From Elmis aenea (Eukaryota; Arthropoda; Insecta; Coleoptera; Elmidae), in the NCBI GenBank assembly GCA_947652605.1, contig CANTFG010000215.1, positions 140,653 to 204,652 of the forward strand: a stretch of 64,000 nucleotides of DNA, written 5' to 3'. Positions 1 to 14,100 of this stretch are shown here, in pieces. How positions within the stretch are numbered: the stretch's first letter is position 1; every line of letters starts with the position of its first letter. The notes below the pieces were generated by a model, which saw only the letters and a list, made by a program, of their open reading frames with translations, was not told where the DNA came from and did no database searches. The position numbers and the translations under genes were made by a program.

Positions 1-750
1 CGAAAACGGCTCGTTACATTTTGTTCAAATTTTAGCATGTTATAGAGTTTAATTTTCTTAGTATATTGCCGTTTGTTTCAACTAGTTTGAAATTTAATTT
101 ACAAAGTTATTTAAAAAATTAAAAATTTTGAAAATTTTGAAATTTTTTTTCGAAAACGGCTCGTTACATTTTGTTCAAATTTTAGCATGTTATAGAGTTT
201 AATTTTCTTAGTATAATGCCGTTTGTTTCAACTAGTTTGAAATTTAATTTACAAAGTTATTCAAAAAATTAAAAATTTTAAAATTTTTGAAATTTTTTTT
301 TGAAAACGGCTCGTTACATTTGGTTCAAATTTTAGCATGTTATAGAGTTTAATTTTCTTAGTATTATGCCGTTTGTTTCAACTAGTTTGAAATTTAATTT
401 ACAAAGTTATTCAAAAAAGTAAAAATTTTAAAAATTTTGAATTTTTTTCTCGAAAACGGCTCATACGATTTTGTTCAAATTTTAGTATGTTATAGAGTTT
501 TATTTTCTTAGTATATTGCCGTTTGTTTCAACTAGTTTGAAATTTAATTTACAAAGTTATTCGAAAAATTAAAAATTATCAAAATTTTGAAATTTTTTTT
601 CGAAAACTGCTCATACGATTTTGTTCAAATTTTAGCATGTTATAGAGTTTAATTTTTTTAGTATAATGCCGTTTGTTTCAACTAGTTTGAAATTTAATTT
701 ACAAAGTTATTCAAAAAAGAAAAAATTTTAAAAATTTTGAAATTTTTTTT
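1..750. repeat. 5-monomer block repeated at 4200 and 5700
   Basis: Rare markers of these five units recur in order: TATATTG in unit 1, CATTTGGTTC at about 320, the CATACGAT unit at 451, and the odd CGAAAACTGCTCATACG head at 601. They reappear from 4200 to about 4949, including the CTGCTCATACG variant at 4800. A shorter copy covers 5700-6300. The spacing of 4199 rather than 4200 is explained by the 149-bp unit between them. Confidence 0.75.
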
Positions 751-2549
751 CGAAAACGGCTCGTTACATTTTGTTCAAATTTTAGCATGTTATAGAGTTT
801 AATTTTCTTAGTATAATGCCGTTTGTTTCAACTAGTTTGAAATTTAATTTACAAAGTTATTCAAAAAATTAAAAATTATCAAAATTTTGAAATTTTTTTT
901 CGAAAACGGCTCGTTACATTTTGTTCAAATTTTAGCATGTTATAGAGTTGAATTTTCTTAGTATAATGCCGTTTGTTTCAACTAGTTTGAAATTTAATTT
1001 ACAAAGTTATTCAAAAAATTAAAAATTTTAAAATTTTTGAAATTTTTTTTCGAAAACGGCTCGTTACATTTTGTTCAAATTTTAGCATGTTATAGAGTTT
1101 AATTTTCTTAGTATTATGCCGTTGGTTTCAACTAGTTTGAAATTTAATTTACAAAGTTATTCAAAAAAGTAAAAATTTTAAAAATTTTGAATTTTTTTCT
1201 CGAAAACGGCTCATACGATTTTGTTCAAATTTTAGTATGTTATAGAGTTTTATTTTCTTAGTATAATGCCGTTTGTTTCAACTAGTTTGAAATTTAATTT
1301 ACAAAGTTATTCGAAAAATTAAAAATTATCAAAATTTTGAAATTTTTTTTCGAAAACGGCTCGTTACATGTTGTTCAAATTTTAGCATGTTATAGAGTTT
1401 AATTTTTTTAGTATAATGCCGTTTGTTTCAACTAGTTTGAAATTTAATTTACAAAGTTATTCAAAAAAGAAAAAATTTTGAAAATTTTGAAATTTTTTTT
1501 CGAAAACGGCTCGTTACATTTTGTTCAAATTTTGCCATGTTATAGAGTTTAATTTTTTTAGTTTAATGCCGTTTGTTTCAACTAGTTTGAAATTTAATTT
1601 ACAAAGTTATTTAAAAAAGTAAAAATTTTAAAAATTTTGAATTTTTTTTCGAAAACGGCTCGTTACATTTTGTTCAAATTTTAGCATGTTATAGAGTTTT
1701 ATTTTCTTAGTATAATGCCGTTTGTTTCAACTAGTTTGAAATTTAATTTACAAAGTTATTCAAAAAATTAAAAATTTTAAAATTTTTGAAATTTTTTTTC
1801 GAAAACGGCTCGTTACATTTTGTTCAAATTTTAGCATGTTATAGAGTTTAATTTTCTTAGTATTATGCCGTTGGTTTCAACTAGTTTGAAATTTAATTTA
1901 CAAAGTTATTCAAAAAAGTAAAAATTTTAAAAATTTTGAATTTTTTTCTCGAAAACGGCTCATACGATTTTGTTCAAATTTTAGTATGTTATAGAGTTTT
2001 ATTTTCTTAGTATAATGCCGTTTGTTTCAACTAGTTTGAAATTTAATTTACAAAGTTATTCGAAAAATTAAAAATTATCAAAATTTTGAAATTTTTTTTC
2101 GAAAACGGCTCGTTACATGTTGTTCAAATTTTAGCATGTTATAGAGTTTAATTTTTTTATTATAATGCCGTTTGTTTCAACTAGTTTGAAATTTAATTTA
2201 CAAAGTTATTCAAAAAAGAAAAAATTTTGAAAATTTTGAAATTTTTTTTCGAAAACGGCTCGTTACATTTTGTTCAAATTTTGCCATGTTATAGAGTTTA
2301 ATTTTTTTAGTTTAATGCCGTTTGTTTCAACTAGTTTGAAATTTAATTTACAAAGTTATTTAAAAAAGTAAAAATTTTAAAAATTTTGAATTTTTTTCTC
2401 GAAAACGGCTCATACGATTTTGTTCAAATTTTAGTATGTTATAGAGTTTTATTTTCTTAGTATAATGCCGTTTGTTTCAACTAGTTTGAAATTTAATTTA
2501 CAAAGTTATTCGAAAAATTAAAAATTATCAAAATTTTGAAATTTTTTTT

Positions 2550-4200
2550 CGAAAACGGCTCGTTACATTTTGTTCAAATTTTAGCATGTTATAGAGTTTA
2601 ATTTTCTTAGTATAATGCCGTTTGTTTCAACTAGTTTGAAATTTAATTTACAAAGTTATTCAAAAAATTAAAAATTTTGAAATTTTTGAAATTTTTTTTC
2701 GAAAACGGCTCGTTACATTTTGTTCAAATTTTAGCATGTTATAGAGTTTAATTTTCTTAGTATTATGCCGTTTGTTTCAACTAGTTTGAAATTTAATTTA
2801 CAAAGTTATTCAAAAAAGTAAAAATTTTAAAAATTTTGAATTTTTTTCTCGAAAACGGCTCATACGATTTTGTTCAAATTTTAGTATGTTATAGAGTTTT
2901 ATTTTCTTAGTATAATGCCGTTTGTTTCAACTAGTTTAAAATTTAATTTACAAAGTTATTCGAAAAATTAAAAATTATCAAAATTTTGAAATTTTTTTTC
3001 GAAAACGGCTCGTTACATTTTGTTCAAATTTTAGCATGTTATAGAGTTTAATTTTCTTAGTATAATGCCGTTTGTTTCAACTAGTTTGAAATTTAATTTA
3101 CAAAGTTATTTAAAAAAGAAAAAATTTTGAAAATTTTGAAATTTTTTTTCGAAAACGGCTCGTTACATTTTGTTCAAATTTTGCCATGTTATAGAGTTTA
3201 ATTTTTTTAGTATAATGCCGTTTGTTTCAACTAGTTTGAAATTTAATTTACAAAGTTATTTAAAAAATTAAAAATTTTGAAAATTTTGAAATTTTTTTTC
3301 GAAAACGGCTCGTTACATTTTGTTCAAATTTTAGCATGTTATAGAGTTTAATTTTCTTAGTATAATGCCGTTTGTTTCAACTAGTTTGAAATTTAATTTA
3401 CAAAGTTATTCAAAAAATTAAAAATTTTGAAAATTTTGAAATTTTTTTTCGAAAACGGCTCGTTACATTTTGTTCAAATTTTAGCATGTTATAGAGTTTA
3501 ATTTTCTTAGTATTATGCCGTTTGTTTCAACTAGTTTGAAATTTAATTTACAAAGTTATTCAAAAAAGTAAAAATTTTAAAAATTTTGAATTTTTTTCTC
3601 GAAAACGGCTCATACGATTTTGTTCAAATTTTAGTATGTTATAGAGTTTTATTTTCTTAGTATAATGCCGTTTGTTTCAACTAGTTTGAAATTTAATTTA
3701 CAAAGTTATTCGAAAAATTAAAAATTATCAAAATTTTGAAATTTTTTTTCGAAAACGGCTCGTTACATTTTGTTCAAATTTTAGCATGTTATAGAGTTTA
3801 ATTTTCTTAGTATAATGCCGTTTGTTTCAACTAGTTTGAAATTTAATTTACAAAGTTATTTAAAAAAGAAAAAATTTTGAAAATTTTGAAATTTTTTTTC
3901 GAAAACGGCTCGTTACATTTTGTTCAAATTTTGCCATGTTATAGAGTTTAATTTTTTTAGTATAATGCCGTTTGTTTCAACTAGTTTGAAATTTAATTTA
4001 CAAAGTTATTTAAAAAATTAAAAATTTTGAAAATTTTGAAATTTTTTTTCGAAAACGGCTCGTTACATTTTGTTCAAATTTTAGCATGTTATAGAGTTTA
4101 ATTTTCTTAGTATAATGCCGTTTGTTTCAACTAGTTTGAAATTTAATTTACAAAGTTATTCAAAAAATTAAAAATTTTGAAAATTTTGAAATTTTTTTTC
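2550..4200. repeat. Tandem 750-bp (5-monomer) higher-order repeat
   Basis: The block 2701-3450 is followed by a near copy at 3451-4200. Shared markers 750 bp apart are TATTATG (2761, 3511), the CATACGAT head (about 2861, 3611), and TTTGCCATG (about 3181, 3931). The copies stop matching at 4261, where TATTATG becomes TATATTG. A related 750-bp register, with the GTTGGTTTC variant, links 1121 with 1870. Confidence 0.75.
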
Positions 4201-7200
4201 GAAAACGGCTCGTTACATTTTGTTCAAATTTTAGCATGTTATAGAGTTTAATTTTCTTAGTATATTGCCGTTTGTTTCAACTAGTTTGAAATTTAATTTA
4301 CAAAGTTATTTAAAAAATTAAAAATTTTGAAAATTTTGAAATTTTTTTTCGAAAACGGCTCGTTACATTTTGTTCAAATTTTAGCATGTTATAGAGTTTA
4401 ATTTTCTTAGTATAATGCCGTTTGTTTCAACTAGTTTGAAATTTAATTTACAAAGTTATTCAAAAAATTAAAAATTTTAAAATTTTTGAAATTTTTTTTC
4501 GAAAACGGCTCGTTACATTTGGTTCAAATTTTAGCATGTTATAGAGTTTAATTTTCTTAGTATTATGCCGTTTGTTTCAACTAGTTTGAAATTTAATTTA
4601 CAAAGTTATTCAAAAAAGTAAAAATTTTAAAAATTTTGAATTTTTTTCTCGAAAACGGCTCATACGATTTTGTTCAAATTTTAGTATGTTATAGAGTTTT
4701 ATTTTCTTAGTATATTGCCGTTTGTTTCAACTAGTTTGAAATTTAATTTACAAAGTTATTCGAAAAATTAAAAATTATCAAAATTTTGAAATTTTTTTTC
4801 GAAAACTGCTCATACGATTTTGTTCAAATTTTAGCATGTTATAGAGTTTAATTTTTTTAGTATAATGCCGTTTGTTTCAACTAGTTTGAAATTTAATTTA
4901 CAAAGTTATTCAAAAAAGAAAAAATTTTGAAAATTTTGAAATTTTTTTTCGAAAACGGCTCGTTACATTTTGTTCAAATTTTGCCATGTTATAGAGTTTA
5001 ATTTTTTTAGTATAATGCCGTTTGTTTCAACTAGTTTGAAATTTAATTTACAAAGTTATTTAAAAAATTAAAAATTTTGAAAATTTTGAAATTTTTTTTC
5101 GAAAACGGCTCGTTACATTTTGTTCAAATTTTAGCATGTTATAGAGTTTAATTTTCTTAGTATAATGCCGTTTGTTTCAACTAGTTTGAAATTTAATTTA
5201 CAAAGTTATTCGAAAAATTAAAAATTATCAAAATTTTGAAATTTTTTTTCGAAAACTGCTCATACGATTTTGTTCAAATTTTAGCATGTTATAGAGTTTA
5301 ATTTTTTTAGTATAATGCCGTTTGTTTCAACTAGTTTGAAATTTAATTTACAAAGTTATTCAAAAAAGAAAAAATTTTGAAAATTTTGAAATTTTTTTTC
5401 GAAAACGGCTCGTTACATTTTGTTCAAATTTTGCCATGTTATAGAGTTTAATTTTTTTAGTATAATGCCGTTTGTTTCAACTAGTTTGAAATTTAATTTA
5501 CAAAGTTATTTAAAAAATTAAAAATTTTGAAAATTTTGAAATTTTTTTTCGAAAACGGCTCGTTACATTTTGTTCAAATTTTAGCATGTTATAGAGTTTA
5601 ATTTTCTTAGTATAATGCCGTTTGTTTCAACTAGTTTGAAATTTAATTTACAAAGTTATTCAAAAAATTAAAAATTTTGAAAATTTTGAAATTTTTTTTC
5701 GAAAACGGCTCGTTACATGTTGTTCAAATTTTAGCATGTTATAGAGTTTAATTTTCTTAGTATATTGCCGTTTGTTTCAACTAGTTTGAAATTTAATTTA
5801 CAAAGTTATTTAAAAAATTAAAAATTTTGAAAATTTTGAAATTTTTTTTCGAAAACGGCTCGTTACATTTTGTTCAAATTTTAGCATGTTATAGAGTTTA
5901 ATTTTCTTAGTATAATGCCGTTTGTTTCAACTAGTTTGAAATTTAATTTACAAAGTTATTCAAAAAATTAAAAATTTTAAAATTTTTGAAATTTTTTTTC
6001 GAAAACGGCTCGTTACATTTGGTTCAAATTTTAGCATGTTATAGAGTTTAATTTTCTTAGTATTATGCCGTTTGTTTCAACTAGTTTGAAATTTAATTTA
6101 CAAAGTTATTCAAAAAAGTAAAAATTTTAAAAATTTTGAATTTTTTTCTCGAAAACGGCTCATACGATTTTGTTCAAATTTTAGTATGTTATAGAGTTTT
6201 ATTTTCTTAGTATATTGCCGTTTGTTTCAACTAGTTTGAAATTTAATTTACAAAGTTATTCGAAAAATTAAAAATTATCAAAATTTTGAAATTTTTTTTC
6301 GAAAACGGCTCGTTACATTTTGTTCAAATTTTAGCATGTTATAGAGTTTAATTTTTTTAGTATAATGCCGTTTGTTTCAACTAGTTTGAAATTTAATTTA
6401 CAAAGTTATTCAAAAAAGAAAAAATTTTGAAAATTTTGAAATTTTTTTTCGAAAACGGCTCGTTACATTTTGTTCAAATTTTGCCATGTTATAGAGTTTA
6501 ATTTTTTTAGTATAATGCCGTTTGTTTCAACTAGTTTGAAATTTAATTTACAAAGTTATTTAAAAAATTAAAAATTTTGAAAATTTTGAAATTTTTTTTC
6601 GAAAACGGCTCGTTACATTTTGTTCAAATTTTAGCATGTTATAGAGTTTAATTTTCTTAGTATAATGCCGTTTGTTTCAACTAGTTTGAAATTTAATTTA
6701 CAAAGTTATTCAAAAAATTAAAAATTTTGAAAATTTTGAAATTTTTTTTCGAAAACGGCTCGTTACATTTTGTTCAAATTTTAGCATGTTATAGAGTTTA
6801 ATTTTCTTAGTATTATGCCGTTTGTTTCAACTAGTTTGAAATTTAATTTACAAAGTTATTCAAAAAAGTAAAAATTTTAAAAATTTTGAATTTTTTTCTC
6901 GAAAACGGCTCGTTACATTTTGTTCAAATTTTAGTATGTTATAGAGTTTTATTTTCTTAGTATAATGCCGTTTGTTTCAACTAGTTTGAAATTTAATTTA
7001 CAAAGTTATTCGAAAAATTAAAAATTATCAAAATTTTGAAATTTTTTTTCGAAAACGGCTCGTTACATTTTGTTCAAATTTTAGCATGTTATAGAGTTTA
7101 ATTTTCTTAGTATAATGCCGTTTGTTTCAACTAGTTTGAAATTTAATTTACAAAGTTATTTAAAAAATTAAAAATTTTGAAAATTTTGAAATTTTTTTTC

Positions 7201-8950
7201 GAAAACGGCTCGTTACATTTTGTTCAAATTTTAGCATGTTATAGAGTTTAATTTTCTAAGTATAATGCCGTTTGTTTCAACTAGTTTGAAATTTAATTTA
7301 CAAAGTTATTCAAAAAATTAAAAATTTTGAAAATTTTGAATTTTTTTCTCGAAAACGGCTCATACGATTTGGTTCAAATTTTAGTATGTTATAGAGTTTT
7401 ATTTTCTTAGTATAATGCCGTTTGTTTCAACTAGTTTGAAATTTAATTTACAAAGTTATTCGAAAAATTAAAAATTATCAAAATTTTGAAATTTTTTTTC
7501 GAAAACGGCTCGTTACATTTTGTTCAAATTTTAGCATGTTATAGAGTTTAATTTTCTTAGTATAATGCCGTTTGTTTCAACTAGTTTGAAATTTAATTTA
7601 CAAAGTTATTTAAAAAATTAAAAATTATCAAAATTTTGAAATTTTTTTTCGAAAACGGCTCGTTACATTTTGTTCAAATTTTAGCATGTTATAGAGTTTA
7701 ATTTTCTTAGTATAATGCCGTTTGTTTCAACTAGTTTGAAATTTAATTTACAAAGTTATTCAAAAAATTAAAAATTTTGAAAATTTTGAAATTTTTTTTC
7801 GAAAACGGCTCGTTACATTTTGTTCAAATTTTAGCATGTTATAGAGTTTAATTTTCTTAGTATTATTCCGTTTGTTTCAACTAGTTTGAAATTTAATTTA
7901 CAAAGTTATTCAAAAAAGTAAAAATTTTAAAAATTTTGAATTTTTTTCTCGAAAACGGCTCGTTACATTTTGTTCAAATTTTAGTATGTTATAGAGTTTT
8001 ATTTTCTTAGTATAATGCCGTTTGTTTCAACTAGTTTGAAATTTAATTTACAAAGTTATTCGAAAAATTAAAAATTATCAAAATTTTGAAATTTTTTTTC
8101 GAAAACGGCTCGTTACATTTTGTTCAAATTTTAGCATGTTATAGAGTTTAATTTTCTTAGTATAATGCCGTTTGTTTCAACTAGTTTGAAATTTAATTTA
8201 CAAAGTTATTTAAAAAATTAAAAATTTTGAAAATTTTGAAATTTTTTTTCGAAAACGGCTCGTTACATTTTGTTCAAATTTTAGCATGTTATAGAGTTTA
8301 ATTTTCTAAGTATAATGCCGTTTGTTTCAACTAGTTTGAAATTTAATTTACAAAGTTATTCAAAAAATTAAAAATTTTGAAAATTTTGAATTTTTTTCTC
8401 GAAAACGGCTCATACGATTTGGTTCAAATTTTAGTATGTTATAGAGTTTTATTTTCTTAGTATAATGCCGTTTGTTTCAACTAGTTTGAAATTTAATTTA
8501 CAAAGTTATTCGAAAAATTAAAAATTATCAAAATTTTGAAATTTTTTTTCGAAAACGGCTCGTTACATTTTGTTCAAATTTTAGCATGTTATAGAGTTTA
8601 ATTTTCTTAGTATAATGCCGTTTGTTTCAACTAGTTTGAAATTTAATTTACAAAGTTATTTAAAAAATTAAAAATTATCAAAATTTTGAAATTTTTTTTC
8701 GAAAACGGCTCGTTACATTTTGTTCAAATTTTAGCATGTTATAGAGTTTAATTTTCTTAGTATAATGCCGTTTGTTTCAACTAGTTTGAAATTTAATTTA
8801 CAAAGTTATTCAAAAAATTAAAAATTTTGAAAATTTTGAAATTTTTTTTCGAAAACGGCTCGTTACATTTTGTTCAAATTTTAGCATGTTATAGAGTTTA
8901 ATTTTCTTAGTATTATTCCGTTTGTTTCAACTAGTTTGAAATTTAATTTA
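7201..8950. repeat. Tandem 1,050-bp (7-monomer) higher-order repeat
   Basis: CTAAG in place of CTTAG occurs at about 7260 and 8310. The CATACGATTTGG head is at 7361 and 8411, and the rare TATTATTCCG at 7861 and 8911, all 1,050 bp apart. The copies diverge from about 8971, where CAAAAAAGTA is replaced by CGAAAAATTA. This 7-unit order is the commonest higher-order register through the rest of the array, with 900, 1,050 and 1,200 bp spacings showing unit gain and loss. Confidence 0.75.
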
Positions 8951-11249
8951 CAAAGTTATTCGAAAAATTAAAAATTATCAAAATTTTGAAATTTTTTTTC
9001 GAAAACGGCTCGTTACATTTTGTTCAAATTTTAGCATGTTATAGAGTTTAATTTTCTTAGTATATTGCCGTTTGTTTCAACTAGTTTGAAATTTAATTTA
9101 CAAAGTTATTTAAAAAATTAAAAATTTTGAAAATTTTGAAATTTTTTTTCGAAAACGGCTCGTTACATTTTGTTCAAATTTTAGCATGTTATAGAGTTTA
9201 ATTTTCTTAGTATAATGCCGTTTGTTTCAACTAGTTTGAAATTTAATTTACAAAGTTATTCAAAAAAGTAAAAATTTTAAAAATTTTGAATTTTTTTCTC
9301 GAAAACGGCTCGTTACATTTTGTTCAAATTTTAGTATGTTATAGAGTTTTATTTTCTTAGTATAATGCCGTTTGTTTCAACTAGTTTGAAATTTAATTTA
9401 CAAAGTTATTCGAAAAATTAAAAATTATCAAAATTTTGAAATTTTTTTTCGAAAACGGCTCGTTACATTTTGTTCAAATTTTAGCATGTTATAGAGTTTA
9501 ATTTTCTAAGTATAATGCCGTTTGTTTCAACTAGTTTGAAATTTAATTTACAAAGTTATTCAAAAAATTAAAAATTTTGAAAATTTTGAATTTTTTTCTC
9601 GAAAACGGCTCATACGATTTGGTTCAAATTTTAGTATGTTATAGAGTTTTATTTTCTTAGTATAATGCCGTTTGTTTCAACTAGTTTGAAATTTAATTTA
9701 CAAAGTTATTCGAAAAATTAAAAATTATCAAAATTTTGAAATTTTTTTTCGAAAACGGCTCGTTACATTTTGTTCAAATTTTAGCATGTTATAGAGTTTA
9801 ATTTTCTTAGTATAATGCCGTTTGTTTCAACTAGTTTGAAATTTAATTTACAAAGTTATTTAAAAAATTAAAAATTTTGAAAATTTTGAAATTTTTTTTC
9901 GAAAACGGCTCATACGATTTGGTTCAAATTTTAGTATGTTATAGAGTTTAATTTTCTTAGTATAATGCCGTTTGTTTCAACTAGTTTGAAATTTAATTTA
10001 CAAAGTTATTCGAAAAATTAAAAATTATCAAAATTTTGAAATTTTTTTTCGAAAACGGCTCGTTACATTTTGTTCAAATTTTAGCATGTTATAGAGTTTA
10101 ATTTTCTTAGTATAATGCCGTTTGTTTCAACTAGTTTGAAATTTAATTTACAAAGTTATTCAAAAAAGTAAAAATTTTAAAAATTTTGAATTTTTTTCTC
10201 GAAAACGGCTCGTTACATTTTGTTCAAATTTTAGTATGTTATAGAGTTTTATTTTCTTAGTATAATGCCGTTTGTTTCAACTAGTTTGAAATTTAATTTA
10301 CAAAGTTATTCGAAAAATTAAAAATTATCAAAATTTTGAAATTTTTTTTCGAAAACGGCTCGTTACATTTTGTTCAAATTTTAGCATGTTATAGAGTTTA
10401 ATTTTCTAAGTATAATGCCGTTTGTTTCAACTAGTTTGAAATTTAATTTACAAAGTTATTCAAAAAATTAAAAATTTTGAAAATTTTGAATTTTTTTCTC
10501 GAAAACGGCTCATACGATTTGGTTCAAATTTTAGTATGTTATAGAGTTTTATTTTCTTAGTATAATGCCGTTTGTTTCAACTAGTTTGAAATTTAATTTA
10601 CAAAGTTATTCGAAAAATTAAAAATTATCAAAATTTTGAAATTTTTTTTCGAAAACGGCTCGTTACATTTTGTTCAAATTTTAGCATGTTATAGAGTTTA
10701 ATTTTCTTAGTATAATGCCGTTTGTTTCAACTAGTTTGAAATTTAATTTACAAAGTTATTCAAAAAAGTAAAAATTTTGAAAACTTTGAATTTTTTTCTC
10801 GAAAACGGCTCGTTACATTTTGTTCAAATTTTAGTATGTTATAGAGTTTTATTTTCTTAGTATAATGCCGTTTGTTTCAACTAGTTTGAAATTTAATTTA
10901 CAAAGTTATTTAAAAAATTAAAAATTTTGAAAATTTTGAAATTTTTTTTCGAAAACGGCTCGTTACATTTTGTTCAAATTTTAGCATGTTATAGAGTTTA
11001 ATTTTCTTAGTATAATGCCGTTTGTTTCAACTAGTTTGAAATTTAATTTACAAAGTTATTCAAAAAAGTAAAAATTTTAAAAATTTTGAATTTTTTTCTC
11101 GAAAACGGCTCGTTACATTTTGTTCAAATTTTAGTATGTTATAGAGTTTTATTTTCTTAGTATAATGCCGTTTGTTTCAACTAGTTTGAAATTTAATTTA
11201 CAAAGTTATTCGAAAAATTAAAAATTATCAAAATTTTGAAATTTTTTTT

Positions 11250-14100
11250 CGAAAACGGCTCGTTACATTTTGTTCAAATTTTAGCATGTTATAGAGTTTA
11301 ATTTTCTAAGTATAATGCCGTTTGTTTCAACTAGTTTGAAATTTAATTTACAAAGTTATTCAAAAAATTAAAAATTTTGAAAATTTTGAATTTTTTTCTC
11401 GAAAACGGCTCATACGATTTGGTTCAAATTTTAGTATGTTATAGAGTTTTATTTTCTTAGTATAATGCCGTTTGTTTCAACTAGTTTGAAATTTAATTTA
11501 CAAAGTTATTCGAAAAATTAAAAATTATCAAAATTTTGAAATTTTTTTTCGAAAACGGCTCGTTACATTTTGTTCAAATTTTAGCATGTTATAGAGTTTA
11601 ATTTTCTTAGTATAATGCCGTTTGTTTCAACTAGTTTGAAATTTAATTTACAAAGTTATTTAAAAAATTAAAAATTTTGAAAATTTTGAAATTTTTTTTC
11701 GAAAACGGCTCGTTACATTTTGTTCAAATTTTAGCATGTTATAGAGTTTAATTTTCTAAGTATAATGCCGTTTGTTTCAACTAGTTTGAAATTTAATTTA
11801 CAAAGTTATTCAAAAAATTAAAAATTTTGAAAATTTTGAATTTTTTTCTCGAAAACGGCTCATACGATTTGGTTCAAATTTTAGTATGTTATAGAGTTTT
11901 ATTTTCTTAGTATAATGCCGTTTGTTTCAACTAGTTTGAAATTTAATTTACAAAGTTATTCGAAAAATTAAAAATTATCAAAATTTTGAAATTTTTTTTC
12001 GAAAACGGCTCGTTACATTTTGTTCAAATTTTAGCATGTTATAGAGTTTAATTTTCTTAGTATAATGCCGTTTGTTTCAACTAGTTTGAAATTTAATTTA
12101 CAAAGTTATTTAAAAAATTAAAAATTATCAAAATTTTGAAATTTTTTTTCGAAAACGGCTCGTTACATTTTGTTCAAATTTTAGCATGTTATAGAGTTTA
12201 ATTTTCTTAGTATAATGCCGTTTGTTTCAACTAGTTTGAAATTTAATTTACAAAGTTATTCAAAAAATTAAAAATTTTGAAAATTTTGAAATTTTTTTTC
12301 GAAAACGGCTCGTTACATTTTGTTCAAATTTTAGCATGTTATAGAGTTTAATTTTCTTAGTATTATTCCGTTTGTTTCAACTAGTTTGAAATTTAATTTA
12401 CAAAGTTATTCGAAAAATTAAAAATTATCAAAATTTTGAAATTTTTTTTCGAAAACGGCTCGTTACATTTTGTTCAAATTTTAGCATGTTATAGAGTTTA
12501 ATTTTCTTAGTATATTGCCGTTTGTTTCAACTAGTTTGAAATTTAATTTACAAAGTTATTTAAAAAATTAAAAATTTTGAAAATTTTGAAATTTTTTTTC
12601 GAAAACGGCTCGTTACATTTTGTTCAAATTTTAGCATGTTATAGAGTTTAATTTTCTTAGTATAATGCCGTTTGTTTCAACTAGTTTGAAATTTAATTTA
12701 CAAAGTTATTCAAAAAAGTAAAAATTTTAAAAATTTTGAATTTTTTTCTCGAAAACGGCTCGTTACATTTTGTTCAAATTTTAGTATGTTATAGAGTTTT
12801 ATTTTCTTAGTATAATGCCGTTTGTTTCAACTAGTTTGAAATTTAATTTACAAAGTTATTCGAAAAATTAAAAATTATCAAAATTTTGAAATTTTTTTTC
12901 GAAAACGGCTCGTTACATTTTGTTCAAATTTTAGCATGTTATAGAGTTTAATTTTCTAAGTATAATGCCGTTTGTTTCAACTAGTTTGAAATTTAATTTA
13001 CAAAGTTATTCAAAAAATTAAAAATTTTGAAAATTTTGAATTTTTTTCTCGAAAACGGCTCATACGATTTGGTTCAAATTTTAGTATGTTATAGAGTTTT
13101 ATTTTCTTAGTATAATGCCGTTTGTTTCAACTAGTTTGAAATTTAATTTACAAAGTTATTCGAAAAATTAAAAATTATCAAAATTTTGAAATTTTTTTTC
13201 GAAAACGGCTCGTTACATTTTGTTCAAATTTTAGCATGTTATAGAGTTTAATTTTCTTAGTATAATGCCGTTTGTTTCAACTAGTTTGAAATTTAATTTA
13301 CAAAGTTATTTAAAAAATTAAAAATTATCAAAATTTTGAAATTTTTTTTCGAAAACGGCTCGTTTCATTTTGTTCAAATTTTAGCATGTTATAGAGTTTA
13401 ATTTTCTTAGTATAATGCCGTTTGTTTCAACTAGTTTGAAATTTAATTTACAAAGTTATTCAAAAAATTAAAAATTTTGAAAATTTTGAAATTTTTTTTC
13501 GAAAACGGCTCGTTACATTTTGTTCAAATTTTAGCATGTTATAGAGTTTAATTTTCTTAGTATTATGCCGTTTGTTTCAACTAGTTTGAAATTTAATTTA
13601 CAAAGTTATTCAAAAAAGTAAAAATTTTAAAAATTTTGAATTTTTTTCTCGAAAACGGCTCATACGATTTTGTTCAAATTTTAGTATGTTATAGAGTTTT
13701 ATTTTCTTGGTATAATGCCGTTTGTTTCAACTAGTTTGAAATTTAATTTACAAAGTTATTCGAAAAATTAAAAATTATCAAAATTTTGAAATTTTTTTTC
13801 GAAAACGGCTCGTTACATTTTGTTCAAATTTTAGCATGTTATAGAGTTTAATTTTCTTAGTATAATGCCGTTTGTTTCAACTAGTTTGAAATTTAATTTA
13901 CAAAGTTATTTAAAAAATTAAAAATTTTGAAAATTTTGAAATTTTTTTTCGAAAACGGCTCGTTACATTTTGTTCAAATTTTAGCATGTTATAGAGTTTA
14001 ATTTTCTAAGTATAATGCCGTTTGTTTCAACTAGTTTGAAATTTAATTTACAAAGTTATTCAAAAAATTAAAAATTTTGAAAATTTTGAATTTTTTTCTC
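11250..14100. repeat. Segment copied 10,350 bp to the right
   Basis: CTAAG units at 11310, 11760 and 12960 recur at 21660, 22110 and 23310. TATTATTCCG at 12361 recurs at 22711, TATATTG at 12511 recurs at 22861, and CGTTTCATT at 13361 recurs at 23710. The offset is 10,350 bp (69 monomers), reduced by one after the single-base loss near 23319. Spacing of the markers upstream and downstream no longer agrees. Confidence 0.65.

Noticed and set aside
1501..1649. Transposon or recombination scar at the 149-bp monomer
   Set aside because: It is a one-base shortening of the T-run before CGAAAA, best explained by slippage or a join of two tail types.
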